From the NCBI GenBank assembly GCA_945643635.1, contig CALZFC010000010.1, forward strand, positions 1,354,501-1,418,500: DNA of 64,000 nucleotides, in the 5' to 3' direction. The translations under genes and the position numbers were made by a program. The stretch is from Allodiplogaster sudhausi (lineage: Eukaryota; Nematoda; Chromadorea; Rhabditida; Diplogasteridae). The notes under the pieces are model-generated. The model did no database searches. It was not told the origin of the DNA and worked only from the letters and a program-made list of their open reading frames with translations. This document shows, piece after piece, positions 43,801 to 53,490 of this stretch (the first letter of the stretch is position 1; the number at the start of each line of letters is the position of its first letter).

Positions 43801-45756
43801 ATGGATGTGCTTGCTTCTCAGGCGTTGCCCGGCGTGCAAAAATTCAGTAGTGCGAAGGGTGCCAAGCAGTTCGATGAATTCCTAGAGCAACTAGACATGA
43901 AGTACCTTGATATTCTGTCAGACGCGAAGATGGTTACTGTACTGAAGTCGCATTTGGTAGGAGATGCAAAGCGCGTTTTCGAGTCGGTCACTAGGAATCG
44001 AGAGTTGTCGTATGCCGCAATTATCAAACAGATGCGCGCGCGGATGAAGGGTGATGCAACATTGTCCGAGTACGAGTCGACCGGTAGTTGGGAGCGATTG
44101 ACAATGGCACGCGACGCGGATCTCACATCTTTCACGTTGGACTTGGAAGAGCTGGCGTATAGGGCGCATCCCGATTTCCCGGAAAAGTGTCTCTCCTCTA
44201 TGATGGCGAAGAAATTGATTGCTCAGCTATCTCATTCGCGCGAATACGAAGAGTTGATTAAGGTGATGGAAGAAGCGAGAAAGGGAGAGAGGTACGAGAA
44301 AGTGAAAGAGGCCGCGTTGCGCATGGAGATGTTAGAGAAACGAGGTGAAAAGCTTGGTGCCAGGGGGATTCAGAGCCACGGTCGGAGCAGTCGAGAGCAG
44401 TACAGAGTAGAGAACAAGCAGTCTGCAGAGCATCGAGGATACGGTAGAGTACCGTATCAGAAGCATTCGCATCGTGGAGGATTTACAAGTGGAAACCGCC
44501 CAGAGGAGCAGAAGAGAATGGCATCGGATGCGGAGAATTGGCGAACGGAGCAGCCGAGCCGTCAAGTTCAAGACGTTCAGAGTGCACGACAAGTTGAGCA
44601 GAGACAAACAGTGGCAACTGGGGGCAATGCACAGCAGTTGAACGGACCGCCGCAGAATCTGAATAGTCGTTCCCAGGGGAACAACTTTGTGAGTAAGCCG
44701 CCACCCAAGTGTTATAATTGCCAGCAGATCGGACACTTCGCAGCATACTGTAAGAATAGAACGCAGAATAGAATTCAGCGCGCGAACGAAGAAGAGAATA
44801 GCTTGATTCCAGAGAAGGAGGAAGAAGAAGAGTTGTTCTGGAAGCCTTTAAGCAGCGTCACGGTTCTCATGAATGGAGTCGAAGTCAAGGCAATTGTCGA
44901 TTCTGGCTCGGAAGTGACTACGGTGCCGGAAGATGTCATGAAGAGAATCGAAGCAGCAGGGGCAGTAGAATGGCGCGATATGGTGAAGGGTGAAGTTCTT
45001 GATGCGGCAGCGAGTAGAATCGAAATTCTGGGAAAAGCGCTTGTTACGGTAGAGTGTGAGAGTGAGAAGGAACTGATTGGAGTTTATGTGGTGAAGAAAG
45101 GAGTGAAGGCGCTTCTGGGTAGGAATGCAGAGAAACTTTGGGAGAGAAAAGTAGGCGTTTGGAAGGAGAACGAGCATCAAGGAGAGCCCGCATTTGTCAT
45201 GAAGGAGGTGTACATTCCTCCGCGTGCTAGAACGGAAGTGATGCTCATGAAGCCGACTGATAAGCAGATGAACATGCTGGTGGAAGTGAAGGGAGGCGCA
45301 TGTGAAGGGATAGTAACGGGGACGGGAGAGACGAGAAAGGTGCAGATTCACAATGTCTCAGAGTATCCTCTGAGACTGAAGAAGAACGAGAAGGTTGGCG
45401 AGTGGAGGAAGGCCAGCTGGATGGCACTCGGAGATGGTGACAGTGTAGAAAAGGAGAACAGTTCTAGTCAGGAAGAAGGTGAAGTAGTAGAACAGAGAGT
45501 CGAGTCGCAGCAATCGAGTGAAAGAGCGAAACTAGTACTAGAACAGATATCAAAGAACGGGGAGATCAAAAGTGACGAGTGCAAGAAGGTTGTCGATGCC
45601 ATGCATTTCGTGTTCGCGCTTTGTGATGAAGAGATGGGTCGAACAACTTTGGTAGAGCATTACGTGGACACGGGGGAGGCTAGCCCCATCAAGCAGAAAC
45701 AGCGCCCAGTTCCGCTTGGCATTCAGGACAAGGTGCGAGAGAGTTGGAAGGAATGA
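43801..45756 (+). CDS. Gag-protease of the Ty3-type element
   Basis: 651 codons. About residues 10-180 are a retrotransposon Gag capsid region (FDEFLEQLD, LVGDAKRVFESV, LSEYESTGSWERL); residues 200-295 are Gln/Arg-rich; a CCHC zinc knuckle (CYNCQQIGHFAAYC) lies near 303-317; an aspartic protease with VDSGSEVTTVP near 365-375 follows, and the C-terminal part runs into the start of the reverse-transcriptase region (PIKQKQRPVPLGIQDKV). The frame stops at 45756 and overlaps the pol frame, which is at -1. Packages element RNA and processes the polyprotein. The ATG at 43801 is the first in the open frame after the upstream TAG. Confidence 0.9.
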   Translation: MDVLASQALPGVQKFSSAKGAKQFDEFLEQLDMKYLDILSDAKMVTVLKSHLVGDAKRVFESVTRNRELSYAAIIKQMRARMKGDATLSEYESTGSWERLTMARDADLTSFTLDLEELAYRAHPDFPEKCLSSMMAKKLIAQLSHSREYEELIKVMEEARKGERYEKVKEAALRMEMLEKRGEKLGARGIQSHGRSSREQYRVENKQSAEHRGYGRVPYQKHSHRGGFTSGNRPEEQKRMASDAENWRTEQPSRQVQDVQSARQVEQRQTVATGGNAQQLNGPPQNLNSRSQGNNFVSKPPPKCYNCQQIGHFAAYCKNRTQNRIQRANEEENSLIPEKEEEEELFWKPLSSVTVLMNGVEVKAIVDSGSEVTTVPEDVMKRIEAAGAVEWRDMVKGEVLDAAASRIEILGKALVTVECESEKELIGVYVVKKGVKALLGRNAEKLWERKVGVWKENEHQGEPAFVMKEVYIPPRARTEVMLMKPTDKQMNMLVEVKGGACEGIVTGTGETRKVQIHNVSEYPLRLKKNEKVGEWRKASWMALGDGDSVEKENSSSQEEGEVVEQRVESQQSSERAKLVLEQISKNGEIKSDECKKVVDAMHFVFALCDEEMGRTTLVEHYVDTGEASPIKQKQRPVPLGIQDKVRESWKE

Positions 45757-48700
45757 AGAAGAGGGGAGTCATTCGAGATAGCTCTTCGCCTTGGTCGTCG
45801 CCACTTATCATTGCATTGAAGAAGGATGGTTCGCTGCGGTTGTGCGTAGACTATAGGAAGCTTAATGGAAAAGTGAAGAATGACGCTTATCCATTGCCAT
45901 CGATTGACATGACATTGCTTGATTTGGAGAAAAAGAGCGTCTTTTCGACTCTTGACTTGATCAGTGGATACTGGCAGATTCCACTGGAAGAGAGCAGTAA
46001 GGAGAAGACGGCATTCTCTACAATGGGCGGGCATTACGAGTGGAATGTCCTTCCTTTTGGATTGTCCACCTCACCCGCAACATTTCAACGAGTGATGGAG
46101 AAGGTGCTGGAAGAAGTGTTGTCGTCCCGAGTACACGTTTACATTGACGATATTCTCATTGCCACGGAGACCGAGGAAGAACACGCGCGAGAGTTGGAGA
46201 AGGTGCTGGAAGCATTGAAATCACAGAAGTGCAAAATCGCACAGAGTTCAGTCGAGTATCTTGGTCACAGGATAACGAGAGAGGGAGTCCTCACTGACGA
46301 AGCAAAAGTAGAGAAGATCAGAGATCAGCCAGCGCCGCGCGATAGGAAGGAAATGAAACGTTTCCTTGGAATGTGTTCTTACTATCGAAAATTCATTCAT
46401 CGATTTGCCGAGAAAGCATTGCCATTGACGAAATTGACGAGTGAGAAGACTGAGTGGAAATGGACGGAGAGTGAGGAGAAGGCGTTTCAGGAGATGAAAA
46501 ATCTCCTGATGAGTTCACCGATTTTAGCTCAGCCGAACATTGAAACAGCAAAAACGGGAGAAAAACCGTTCATTGTGTACATGGACGCGAGTAGAGAAGC
46601 GGTTGGAGCCGTGTTGTGCCAAGAAGGGGAAGACGGATGTCTACACCCTTTGTATTTCGCGTCGAAGAAGTCGAGTCCCGCCGAGAAGAACTATCATGTC
46701 ACGGATAGTGAAGCGCTCGCGATTGTCTTTGCACTCAGGAAGTTCCGACCATTCTACTTTGGCACGAAAATTGTTGTTCGGACAGATCATCAACCTTTGA
46801 AAGCGTTATTCGGACAGAAAAGCACCTCAGCGCGCATTTTGAGATGGGCCCTAGAGATCCAGTACGCGAATGTTGTCATCGAGTATGTGATGGGGAGCGC
46901 GAACAAGGTAGCAGATGCCCTGTCGAGATCGCCGGTGAGAATGGAAGAACAGCCAGAGAACGAGCAGGTTGAGGTGGAGAGAGTGGTGAACCACTTGTCT
47001 CGGACGGAGGGCGAGGCCAACGCGAAATGTGTGAGTAGCCGAGTAGTGAGAACGGTGACATTGATAGGAGTACGGGAAAAGTGGAGAGCAGAGACCGAGA
47101 AGGACGAGAAGGGGGCAGAAATGTTGACGCGAGTGAGAGAGAGTCGGGAGAAGGCGGTGCGAGAAAAAGGATTTCGTTGGACAGAAGAAGGCGGAATTTT
47201 GAGAGTAGAAGGAGCCAGTGGGGGCAAGCGAATTTTCGTTCCGGAGTCGCTGCGCATGGAGACGTTATCTCAGTGGCATGATGGCAAGCTAGGAGGACAC
47301 TGGGGAACGGAGAAAATGCTGAAGAAAATGAAGGAATATTATTGGGAGAGAATGCGCGCAGATGTAGATCACTATGTCAAGTCTTGCAGAATTTGCGGAG
47401 AAGTGAACAATGCTGAGAAAATGACGCCGCCATTGCAGTGCGTTCTTGCGAAAGAGCCTTTTGAAATTGTTGGAATCGATATTCTTGAGATTGGCACGTC
47501 AGTTAATGGAAACCGCTATTTGCTCACCACCATTGACGCATTCACGAAATACGGTAGCGCGATTCCTTTGGAGAGTAAGAGTGCGAAGGAGGTCGCGGAG
47601 AAGTTCATGAGTTGCTGGGTGGCAGAAGGAAGACTGCCAGAAACTTTGTTGTCAGATCAAGGTGGAGAATTTGCAAATCGAGTACTGAAAGAACTCCTGA
47701 CTATGCTAAACGTTAAGCATATCACCACGAAGGGGTACAACCCGCGAGAGAACGGCCTAGTTGAGAGATTCAACCAGACAATCATTAAGTTGCTCCAGAA
47801 GAAAGTGAAAGAGCCGGAGAGATGGGACGAATCGATGCCTTTCGTGCTGTACGCATACAACACCGCCCCACATTCGAGTACGGGCGAATCCCCTTTCTTT
47901 CTGTTGCATGGTCGAGACCCGAGGCCGCTTGGTGAGAATCTGAGACTAGAAGAGCAGAACAAGTACCAAGAGACGGAAGAGTATAAGAAAGATCTAGTGA
48001 ACAATCTGAGAATTGCCCACGAATCTGCGCGCGAGAACTTAGAGAGAGCGGCGCAATCAATGAAAAAGCAGTATGACGAAAGAAATCGAGTTGAAAACAA
48101 GAACTACCCGAAAATTGGTGATCGAGTAATGGTGAAAGTGCCCGCAGAAAAGAGAGCAGCAGCGATTCCAAAGTTGGTTACGGAGTGGCAGGGGCCGTTT
48201 CGAGTATTGGAAGTGAGTGCAAATTCAGCAAAAGTGAAGAATATGAGCAAAAATGAGGTGCTAATTTTGCCATTCGATCAACTTAAGAAGGTGAGAGAAG
48301 AAGTAGAAGAGGAGAAAGTACAGGAGAGAAAGGAGAGAAAAAGGATGCAGAGAGGAATCAACATCCTTGTCAGATCGGAACATCCTCTGGAGTGGGAAGG
48401 GCACGTCTCTTGGATAGTCCCAGTCGAGTGGAAGAAGGGACTGGAGATATGGACGCAGGACACCGTGATTGGATACGAGAAGGGAGAGGATCTTCTCGAG
48501 ATATTGAAGTCAGTCCATTACATCAAGAGCCGAGTTACGGTAATGGGAGTGACTTGGAAAGTGGATGAGGAGTGGATAAGACTGGCTGGATCCATCCAAG
48601 ACCATATGAGAAGAGTGGACTCCCTGGCCGAGAAGATCAAAGGAGAAGTCGTCGTAATGCCAGATCTTCCACCAGATGACGTCACTCTCGCCGAGAAGGA

Positions 48701-49148
48701 ACAGATGGCGAAGCTGCTAGGTGGTGTCTTTAAGCCCGGAAGGAGGGTCACGGTGGCCACTCTGGAGACGTGCAGCGAAGGAAGCGCATATCCAGTTTAT
48801 CTCCTGCAAGGCCCGGTGAAGAGAGGAGAGAAGCAAGCCGAATGGAAGCTGCTAAAGCACGTCAAGAATGTCTCGAAGGCGAGTGGACTGGATGTCGACT
48901 ACCTGAAGACCAAGCATGTTGGAGAGAAGAGCAGCTTCCCAAGAGGAGGAATCAGGACACCATTCAGAGGAGCTCCAAGAGAGAGAACATGCCAGCAGCA
49001 ACAGCCATGGAGAGGATCGAGCATGCCCTCCAGTTACAGCCGCGGAGGCAGAGGAAGTGGTTTTGGTGGGCAGATAAGACGTGGAATGAACCCCATCCAC
49101 CACAACAAGCACATCGGCCACATCAACCATCGTCGCGGCCTCTACTAA
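45744..49148 (+). CDS. Pol of the Ty3-type element: RT, RNase H, integrase
   Basis: 1134 open codons in the -1 frame relative to Gag-protease; the first listed codon is TTG, so it is probably reached by -1 frameshifting in the overlap around GCGAGAGAGTT (45735-45745). Reverse transcriptase: KKDGSLRLCVDYRKLN, LPFGLSTSPATFQ, YIDDIL near 133-138. RNase H: VYMDASREAVG near 275, TDSEALAIV, RTDHQPL. Integrase: zinc-binding HWGT...CRIC, then VGIDILEIG near 576, LLSDQGGEF near 636 and NPRENGLVERF near 670 (D, D, E), and a GPFRVLEVS module. About 300 further residues form an unrecognised extension ending in an RGG- and His/Asn-rich tail. No break is seen, so the element may be active. Confidence 0.92.
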   Translation: MEGMKKRGVIRDSSSPWSSPLIIALKKDGSLRLCVDYRKLNGKVKNDAYPLPSIDMTLLDLEKKSVFSTLDLISGYWQIPLEESSKEKTAFSTMGGHYEWNVLPFGLSTSPATFQRVMEKVLEEVLSSRVHVYIDDILIATETEEEHARELEKVLEALKSQKCKIAQSSVEYLGHRITREGVLTDEAKVEKIRDQPAPRDRKEMKRFLGMCSYYRKFIHRFAEKALPLTKLTSEKTEWKWTESEEKAFQEMKNLLMSSPILAQPNIETAKTGEKPFIVYMDASREAVGAVLCQEGEDGCLHPLYFASKKSSPAEKNYHVTDSEALAIVFALRKFRPFYFGTKIVVRTDHQPLKALFGQKSTSARILRWALEIQYANVVIEYVMGSANKVADALSRSPVRMEEQPENEQVEVERVVNHLSRTEGEANAKCVSSRVVRTVTLIGVREKWRAETEKDEKGAEMLTRVRESREKAVREKGFRWTEEGGILRVEGASGGKRIFVPESLRMETLSQWHDGKLGGHWGTEKMLKKMKEYYWERMRADVDHYVKSCRICGEVNNAEKMTPPLQCVLAKEPFEIVGIDILEIGTSVNGNRYLLTTIDAFTKYGSAIPLESKSAKEVAEKFMSCWVAEGRLPETLLSDQGGEFANRVLKELLTMLNVKHITTKGYNPRENGLVERFNQTIIKLLQKKVKEPERWDESMPFVLYAYNTAPHSSTGESPFFLLHGRDPRPLGENLRLEEQNKYQETEEYKKDLVNNLRIAHESARENLERAAQSMKKQYDERNRVENKNYPKIGDRVMVKVPAEKRAAAIPKLVTEWQGPFRVLEVSANSAKVKNMSKNEVLILPFDQLKKVREEVEEEKVQERKERKRMQRGINILVRSEHPLEWEGHVSWIVPVEWKKGLEIWTQDTVIGYEKGEDLLEILKSVHYIKSRVTVMGVTWKVDEEWIRLAGSIQDHMRRVDSLAEKIKGEVVVMPDLPPDDVTLAEKEQMAKLLGGVFKPGRRVTVATLETCSEGSAYPVYLLQGPVKRGEKQAEWKLLKHVKNVSKASGLDVDYLKTKHVGEKSSFPRGGIRTPFRGAPRERTCQQQQPWRGSSMPSSYSRGGRGSGFGGQIRRGMNPIHHNKHIGHINHRRGLY

Positions 49149-49180
49149 GCGCCGGGACGGCGCTCTTGAGAAGGGGGGGA

Positions 49181-49743
49181 TGTCAAGGAGGCCCCTTTTC
49201 TTCTACAGTTTTATCAATGTTTTATTGTCTTTTAGAGTACCAGTAAGCTTTTATAAGGTGCATTTATTTTCTTCCTTGCGTAGTAATTATTTCGGTTTGT
49301 GACTTTTAGTGTGTGATTGCTTTATGGTGTATTTTTTATCATTCTTTATTTTCTGGCTGGATTAGTGGTTAGGAGTTGGTGGTTCCCGGGTCGGAGGCGT
49401 GTAGCGGCGGGTAGCTCGTGGAAGAGCGGGTGTGAAGCGGCTCAGCAAGGAGCGTAGTGTCGTAGAAGAGCCAGCCAGTTCAAGGACAAGTTAAGGTGCC
49501 GATTTGAGTATTGTTTGTTTGTTTTGTTCGTTCATCTTCTTCTATCTCTTTGGCCTTACATTCTTCTTTTTAAGTCTTTGCTTTTAAATAAACTTTGTTC
49601 TTTTCTGCCCTTTGTTTCTCGCGTTGCAGGCAGGGTTGAACGAAGTTGAGCAAAGGCCTTGGGTGGTATATTGAAGGTTTTCTGTCTGAAGCTCGAGGTC
49701 ATCCTTGTTGAAATCCGACTAGATACCAATTCCTGGTATTACA
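49181..49743 (+). repeat. 3' LTR
   Basis: 563 bp, preceded directly by a purine tract (GAAGGGGGGGA region, 49,170-49,180). Confidence 0.9.
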
Positions 49744-50563
49744 CACGAGCAGTCTCGACGAGGCGTAAGCGCATCGCGTGCGTTGACTTATGCCTTCAGT
49801 TTCCATTGTCGTTTTAGACCCTAGAGGGAAGGTGTTCAAACAGTTTACGCCTTCTTCTTCCTTTGCAATATGATCTAATTTCGATGAGCTAATGTTTGGA
49901 AATTTTGGTACATGAAAGCTTGAAACTGCACCGAACAGAGCCTGTGCAAACAAAGCGTACCTTGGGAGTTTTATTCTATTTGATTCTCTCCCAAATCGCG
50001 TCATATGTAGTATGTGCCTTTAAGATTTTCATCTGATTTACTGCTAGCTCTTTATTCTACTCTCTCCATATGTGTCTTCTCTCCTTTATTCTATTGTAAA
50101 CAGAGGACTTAATATTGCATATTCAGAAGATTCGTAGGGTGCAGAGGGTAACGTTGTGATCATCTGCGAGGCCCCAACGTGTGCAAAGGGTCGCTGTGTT
50201 GTAATGGGACCTCTTGCTGTGCCCTCTCGTGAAGACCGACAGAGGAGAATGGGATGAGGGGTATCGGAAAGGCGGAGGGAGATGAGAGACCAATATGGGT
50301 GTGGCGGGTGAACGGGTGGGCGAGCACCCTGAGGAGAGCGCTAAAAATCGGGCCCGAAGGCGAGAGTCATATCTGGTTCTCCTCCATGAGAGTGATAAAT
50401 TGGAGTAAGAGATTCTTTCCAACCTACGCTAAAATATGTGCCCGCTTTCTTCTTCTGTTGTCTCCTTATACATAAAATGCAATTAATCGAATAGAATTTA
50501 TCAGCAACATCTAATGCCGGCAATGTTAAGTGGGTTTAGAGTTGCTGAGAAGAAGACGCGGTG
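49744..50563. other. flank between the retrotransposon and the 961-bp array
   Basis: Repeats the copy 1 upstream and copy 2 downstream flanks, but a 43-bp block (49,914-49,956) is inverted relative to 39,843-39,884 and about 100 bp are missing beside it. Nothing coding is seen. Confidence 0.6.
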
Positions 50564-50607
50564 GACGTCTCTCTTTCTGTCGAACGGGTCTTTGCTTGAG
50601 TCCCCGT

Positions 50608-51404
50608 TTAGCCCCTGGCGTTGCACGAGAACAGCTTCTTCGACTTGATCTTATTCTTCAGGAAGACGCCGGCCTTCGACAACTGCCAGTCGTTGCTCAC
50701 CTGGTTGGGCTGTGTGCCAGGCTTGAGCGCCGATGCGGCTTCGTTTTTGTCGCAGATCGACCAGGCCAAATAGGAAGCCTTGTTTCGGTCCAGCAGTGAG
50801 AACCATTTGTTCGCCTCGTCCTTGTAGATCTGTCCGTTGGAGCCCCCGTCAGCCTCGGAAACTCCGTACTCCGAAATGAACACGGGGATCTTTGCAGCGG
50901 CCCTCGAGTTAAGCATTTCGCTCGTTGTCGCGGTGTGAACCCGAGTAGAAGTGCTGCACGTACATGATGTTCTTCTGGCCTAAATTAGAACATGACATCA
51001 ATGAAGCGTGCGTCCTGCTTACCCCACAGAGGTGAGTTGCTGGCGTCGATGATGCCCGTGGCTCCTGAATATGATGGAGTACCCAGCAAGGCCACGTTGT
51101 CAGGGTCGATGGCGCGAATCGCCTTCAGCACGTCGGTGTGGTAGGGCTTCAGGACGCTGTTCCAGTCCACCTAAAGTGTTTGCTGTAGCCGCGAAGAGTC
51201 CGAATCAAAAACATACCTGGAGAGGCTCGTTGAAGAGCTCGTAGAGCACGTGCGGGTACTTGCCATAGGCTTGGGCCATTTGCTTGAAGAAGTCAATCGC
51301 CTGGTACTTGTGGTTGTGTGCCTCGTGGTCGTGCCAGTCGATGATGACGTACATACCGCGCTCGATGGCCGCGTCCACGACGGTGCGCACCTTCGCAAGC
51401 TCGC
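50608..51404 (-). pseudogene. GH5 cellulase copy 3 (array unit 1)
   Basis: Minus strand. Exon 1 is cut at KVRTVVDAAIERG, so the signal peptide and first third are absent; it keeps DWHDHE and NEP. Exon 2 is intact. Exon 3 has the same one-base insertion as copy 2 ahead of the nucleophile strand, which ties this unit to copy 2 as its source. Confidence 0.8.
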
Positions 51405-51569
51405 TGAGGTTATTGGAGTTGCTCCACGTTGTCAGGGTCGATGGCGCGAATCGCCTTCAGCACGTCGGTGTGGTAGGGCTTCAGGACGCTGTTCCAGTCC
51501 ACCTAAAGTGTTTGCTGTAGCCGCGGACGTCTCTCTTTCTGTCGAACGGGTCGTTGCTTGAGTCCCCGT

Positions 51570-52365
51570 TTAGCCCCTGGCGTTGCACGAGAACAGCTTC
51601 TTCGACTTGATCTTATTCTTCAGGAAGACGCCGGCCTTCGACAACTGCCAGTCGTTGCCCACCTGGTTGGGCTGTGTGCCAGGCTTGAGCGCCGATGCGG
51701 CTTCGTTTTTGTCGCAGATCGACCAGGCCAAATAGGAAGCCTTGTTTCGGTCCAGCAGTGAGAACCATTTGTTCGCCTCGTCCGTGTAGATCTGTCCGTT
51801 GGAGCCCCCGTCAGCCTCGGAAACTCCGTACTCCGAAATGAACACGGGGATCTTTGCAGCGGCCCTCGAGTAAGCATTTCGCTCGTTGTCGCGGTGTGAA
51901 CCCGAGTAGAAGTGCTGCACGTACATGATGTTCTTCTGGCCTAAATTAGAACATGACATCAGTGAAGCGTGCGTCCTGCTTACCCCACAGAGGTGAGTTG
52001 CTGGCGTCGATGATGCCCGTGGCTCCTGAATATGATGGAGTACCCAGCAAGGCCACGTTGTCAGGGTCGATTTCGCGAATCGCCTTCAGCACGTCGGTGT
52101 GGTAGGGCTTCAGGACGCTGTTCCAGTCCACCTAAAGTGTTTGCTGTAGCCGCGAAGAGATCGAATCAAAAACATACCTGGAGAGGCTCGTTGAAGAGCT
52201 CGTAGAGCACGTGCGGGTACTTGCCATAGGCTTGGGCCATTTGCTTGAAGAAGTCAATCGCCTGGTACTTGTGGTTGTGTGCCTCGTGGTCGTGCCAGTC
52301 GATGATGACGTACATACCGCGCTCGATGGCCGCGTCCACGACGGTGCGCACCTTCGCAAGCTCGC
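51570..52365 (-). pseudogene. GH5 cellulase copy 4 (array unit 2)
   Basis: Same 5'-truncated structure as copy 3, but all three remaining exon parts are open: exon 3 lacks the extra base (NERNAYSRAAAK reads through) and keeps VFISEYGV. An ATG at 52351 could start a 5'-truncated protein without a signal peptide; no normal promoter remains. Interesting as the only unit with no frame break. Confidence 0.75.
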
Positions 52366-52530
52366 TGAGGTTATTGGAGTTGCTCCACGTTGTCAGGGTC
52401 GATGGCGCGAATCGCCTTCAGCACGTCGGTGTGGTAGGGCTTCAGGACGCTGTTCCAGTCCACCTAAAGTGTTTGCTGTAGCCGCGGACGTCTCTCTTTC
52501 TGTCGAACGGGTCGTTGCTTGAGTCCCCGT

Positions 52531-53325
52531 TTAGCCCCTGGCGTTGCACGAGAACAGCTTCTTCGACTTGATCTTATTCTTCAGGAAGACGCCGGCCTTC
52601 GACAACTGCCAGTCGTTGCCCACCTGGTTGGGCTGTGTGCCAGGCTTGAGCGCCGATGCGGCTTCGTTTTTGTCGCAGATCGACCAGGCCAAATAGGAAG
52701 CCTTGTTTCGGTCCAGCAGTGAGAACCATTTGTTCGCCTCGTCCGTGTAGATCTGTCCGTTGGAGCCCCGTCAGCCTCGGAAACTCCGTACTCCGAAATG
52801 AACACGGGGATCTTTGCAGCGGCCCTCGAGTAAGCATTTCGCTCGTTGTCGCGGTGTGAACCCGAGTAGAAGTGCTGCACGTACATGATGTTCTTCTGGC
52901 CTAAATTAGAACATGACATCAGTGAAGCGTGCGTCCTGCTTACCCCACAGAGGTGAGTTGCTGGCGTCGATGATGCCCGTGGCTCCTGAATATGATGGAG
53001 TACCCAGCAAGGCCATGTTGTCAGGGTCGATTTCGCGAATCGCCTTCAGCACGTCGGTGTGGTAGGGCTTCAGGACGCTGTTCCAGTCCACCTAAAGTGT
53101 TTGCTGTAGCCGCGAAGAGATCGAATCAAAAACATACCTGGAGAGGCTCGTTGAAGAGCTCGTAGAGCACGTGCGGGTACTTGCCATAGGCTTGGGCCAT
53201 TTGCTTGAAGAAGTCAATCGCCTGGTACTTGTGGTTGTGTGCCTCGTGGTCGTGCCAGTCGATGATGACGTACATACCGCGCTCGATGGCCGCGTCCACG
53301 ACGGTGCGCACCTTCGAAAGCTCGC
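52531..53325 (-). pseudogene. GH5 cellulase copy 5 (array unit 3)
   Basis: Same truncation. A C is lost from a C run near 52,769 in exon 3, so the frame breaks right after VSEADG, downstream of the nucleophile Glu. Otherwise almost identical to copy 4. Confidence 0.8.
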
Positions 53326-53490
53326 TGAGGTTATTGGAGTTGCTCCACGTTGTCAGGGTCGATGGCGCGAATCGCCTTCAGCACGTCGGTGTGGTAGGGC
53401 TTCAGGACGCTGTTCCAGTCCACCTAAAGTGTTTGCTGTAGCCGCGGACGTCTCTCTTTCTGTCGAACGGGTCGTTGCTTCAGTCCCCGT

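Larger units (their letters stand above)
41931..49743 (+). mobile_element. Ty3/gypsy-type LTR retrotransposon, near full length
   Basis: LTRs at 41931-42494 and 49181-49743 start TGTCAAGG and end ATTACA, and differ by three substitutions and one single-base indel that I can see, so insertion is recent. Target duplication CACG (41927-41930, 49744-49747). Primer-binding site begins TGGGGGCCGAAC at 42495; polypurine tract AAGGGGGGGA ends at 49180. Order inside: coiled-coil ORF, Gag with zinc knuckle and protease, RT-RNase H-integrase, C-terminal extension. Integrase after RT places it in Ty3/gypsy. It interrupts the upstream flank of the cellulase copy 2. Confidence 0.93.
50564..53446 (-). repeat. 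961-bp tandem array of truncated cellulase genes
   Basis: Three head-to-tail units: 50564-51525 (962 bp), 51526-52486 (961 bp) and 52487-53446 (960 bp). Each starts GACGTCTCTCTTTC and holds cellulase exon 3, exon 2 and the 3' part of exon 1, then a 23-bp scrap of promoter flank and a second partial exon 2. Unit lengths differ by single-base indels that also change the reading frame. Confidence 0.9.

Noticed and set aside
50564..53446. Tandem cellulase array as a pure assembly error
   Set aside because: Not fully excluded, but each unit has its own single-base differences and the lengths differ (962, 961, 960), which argues for real copies.
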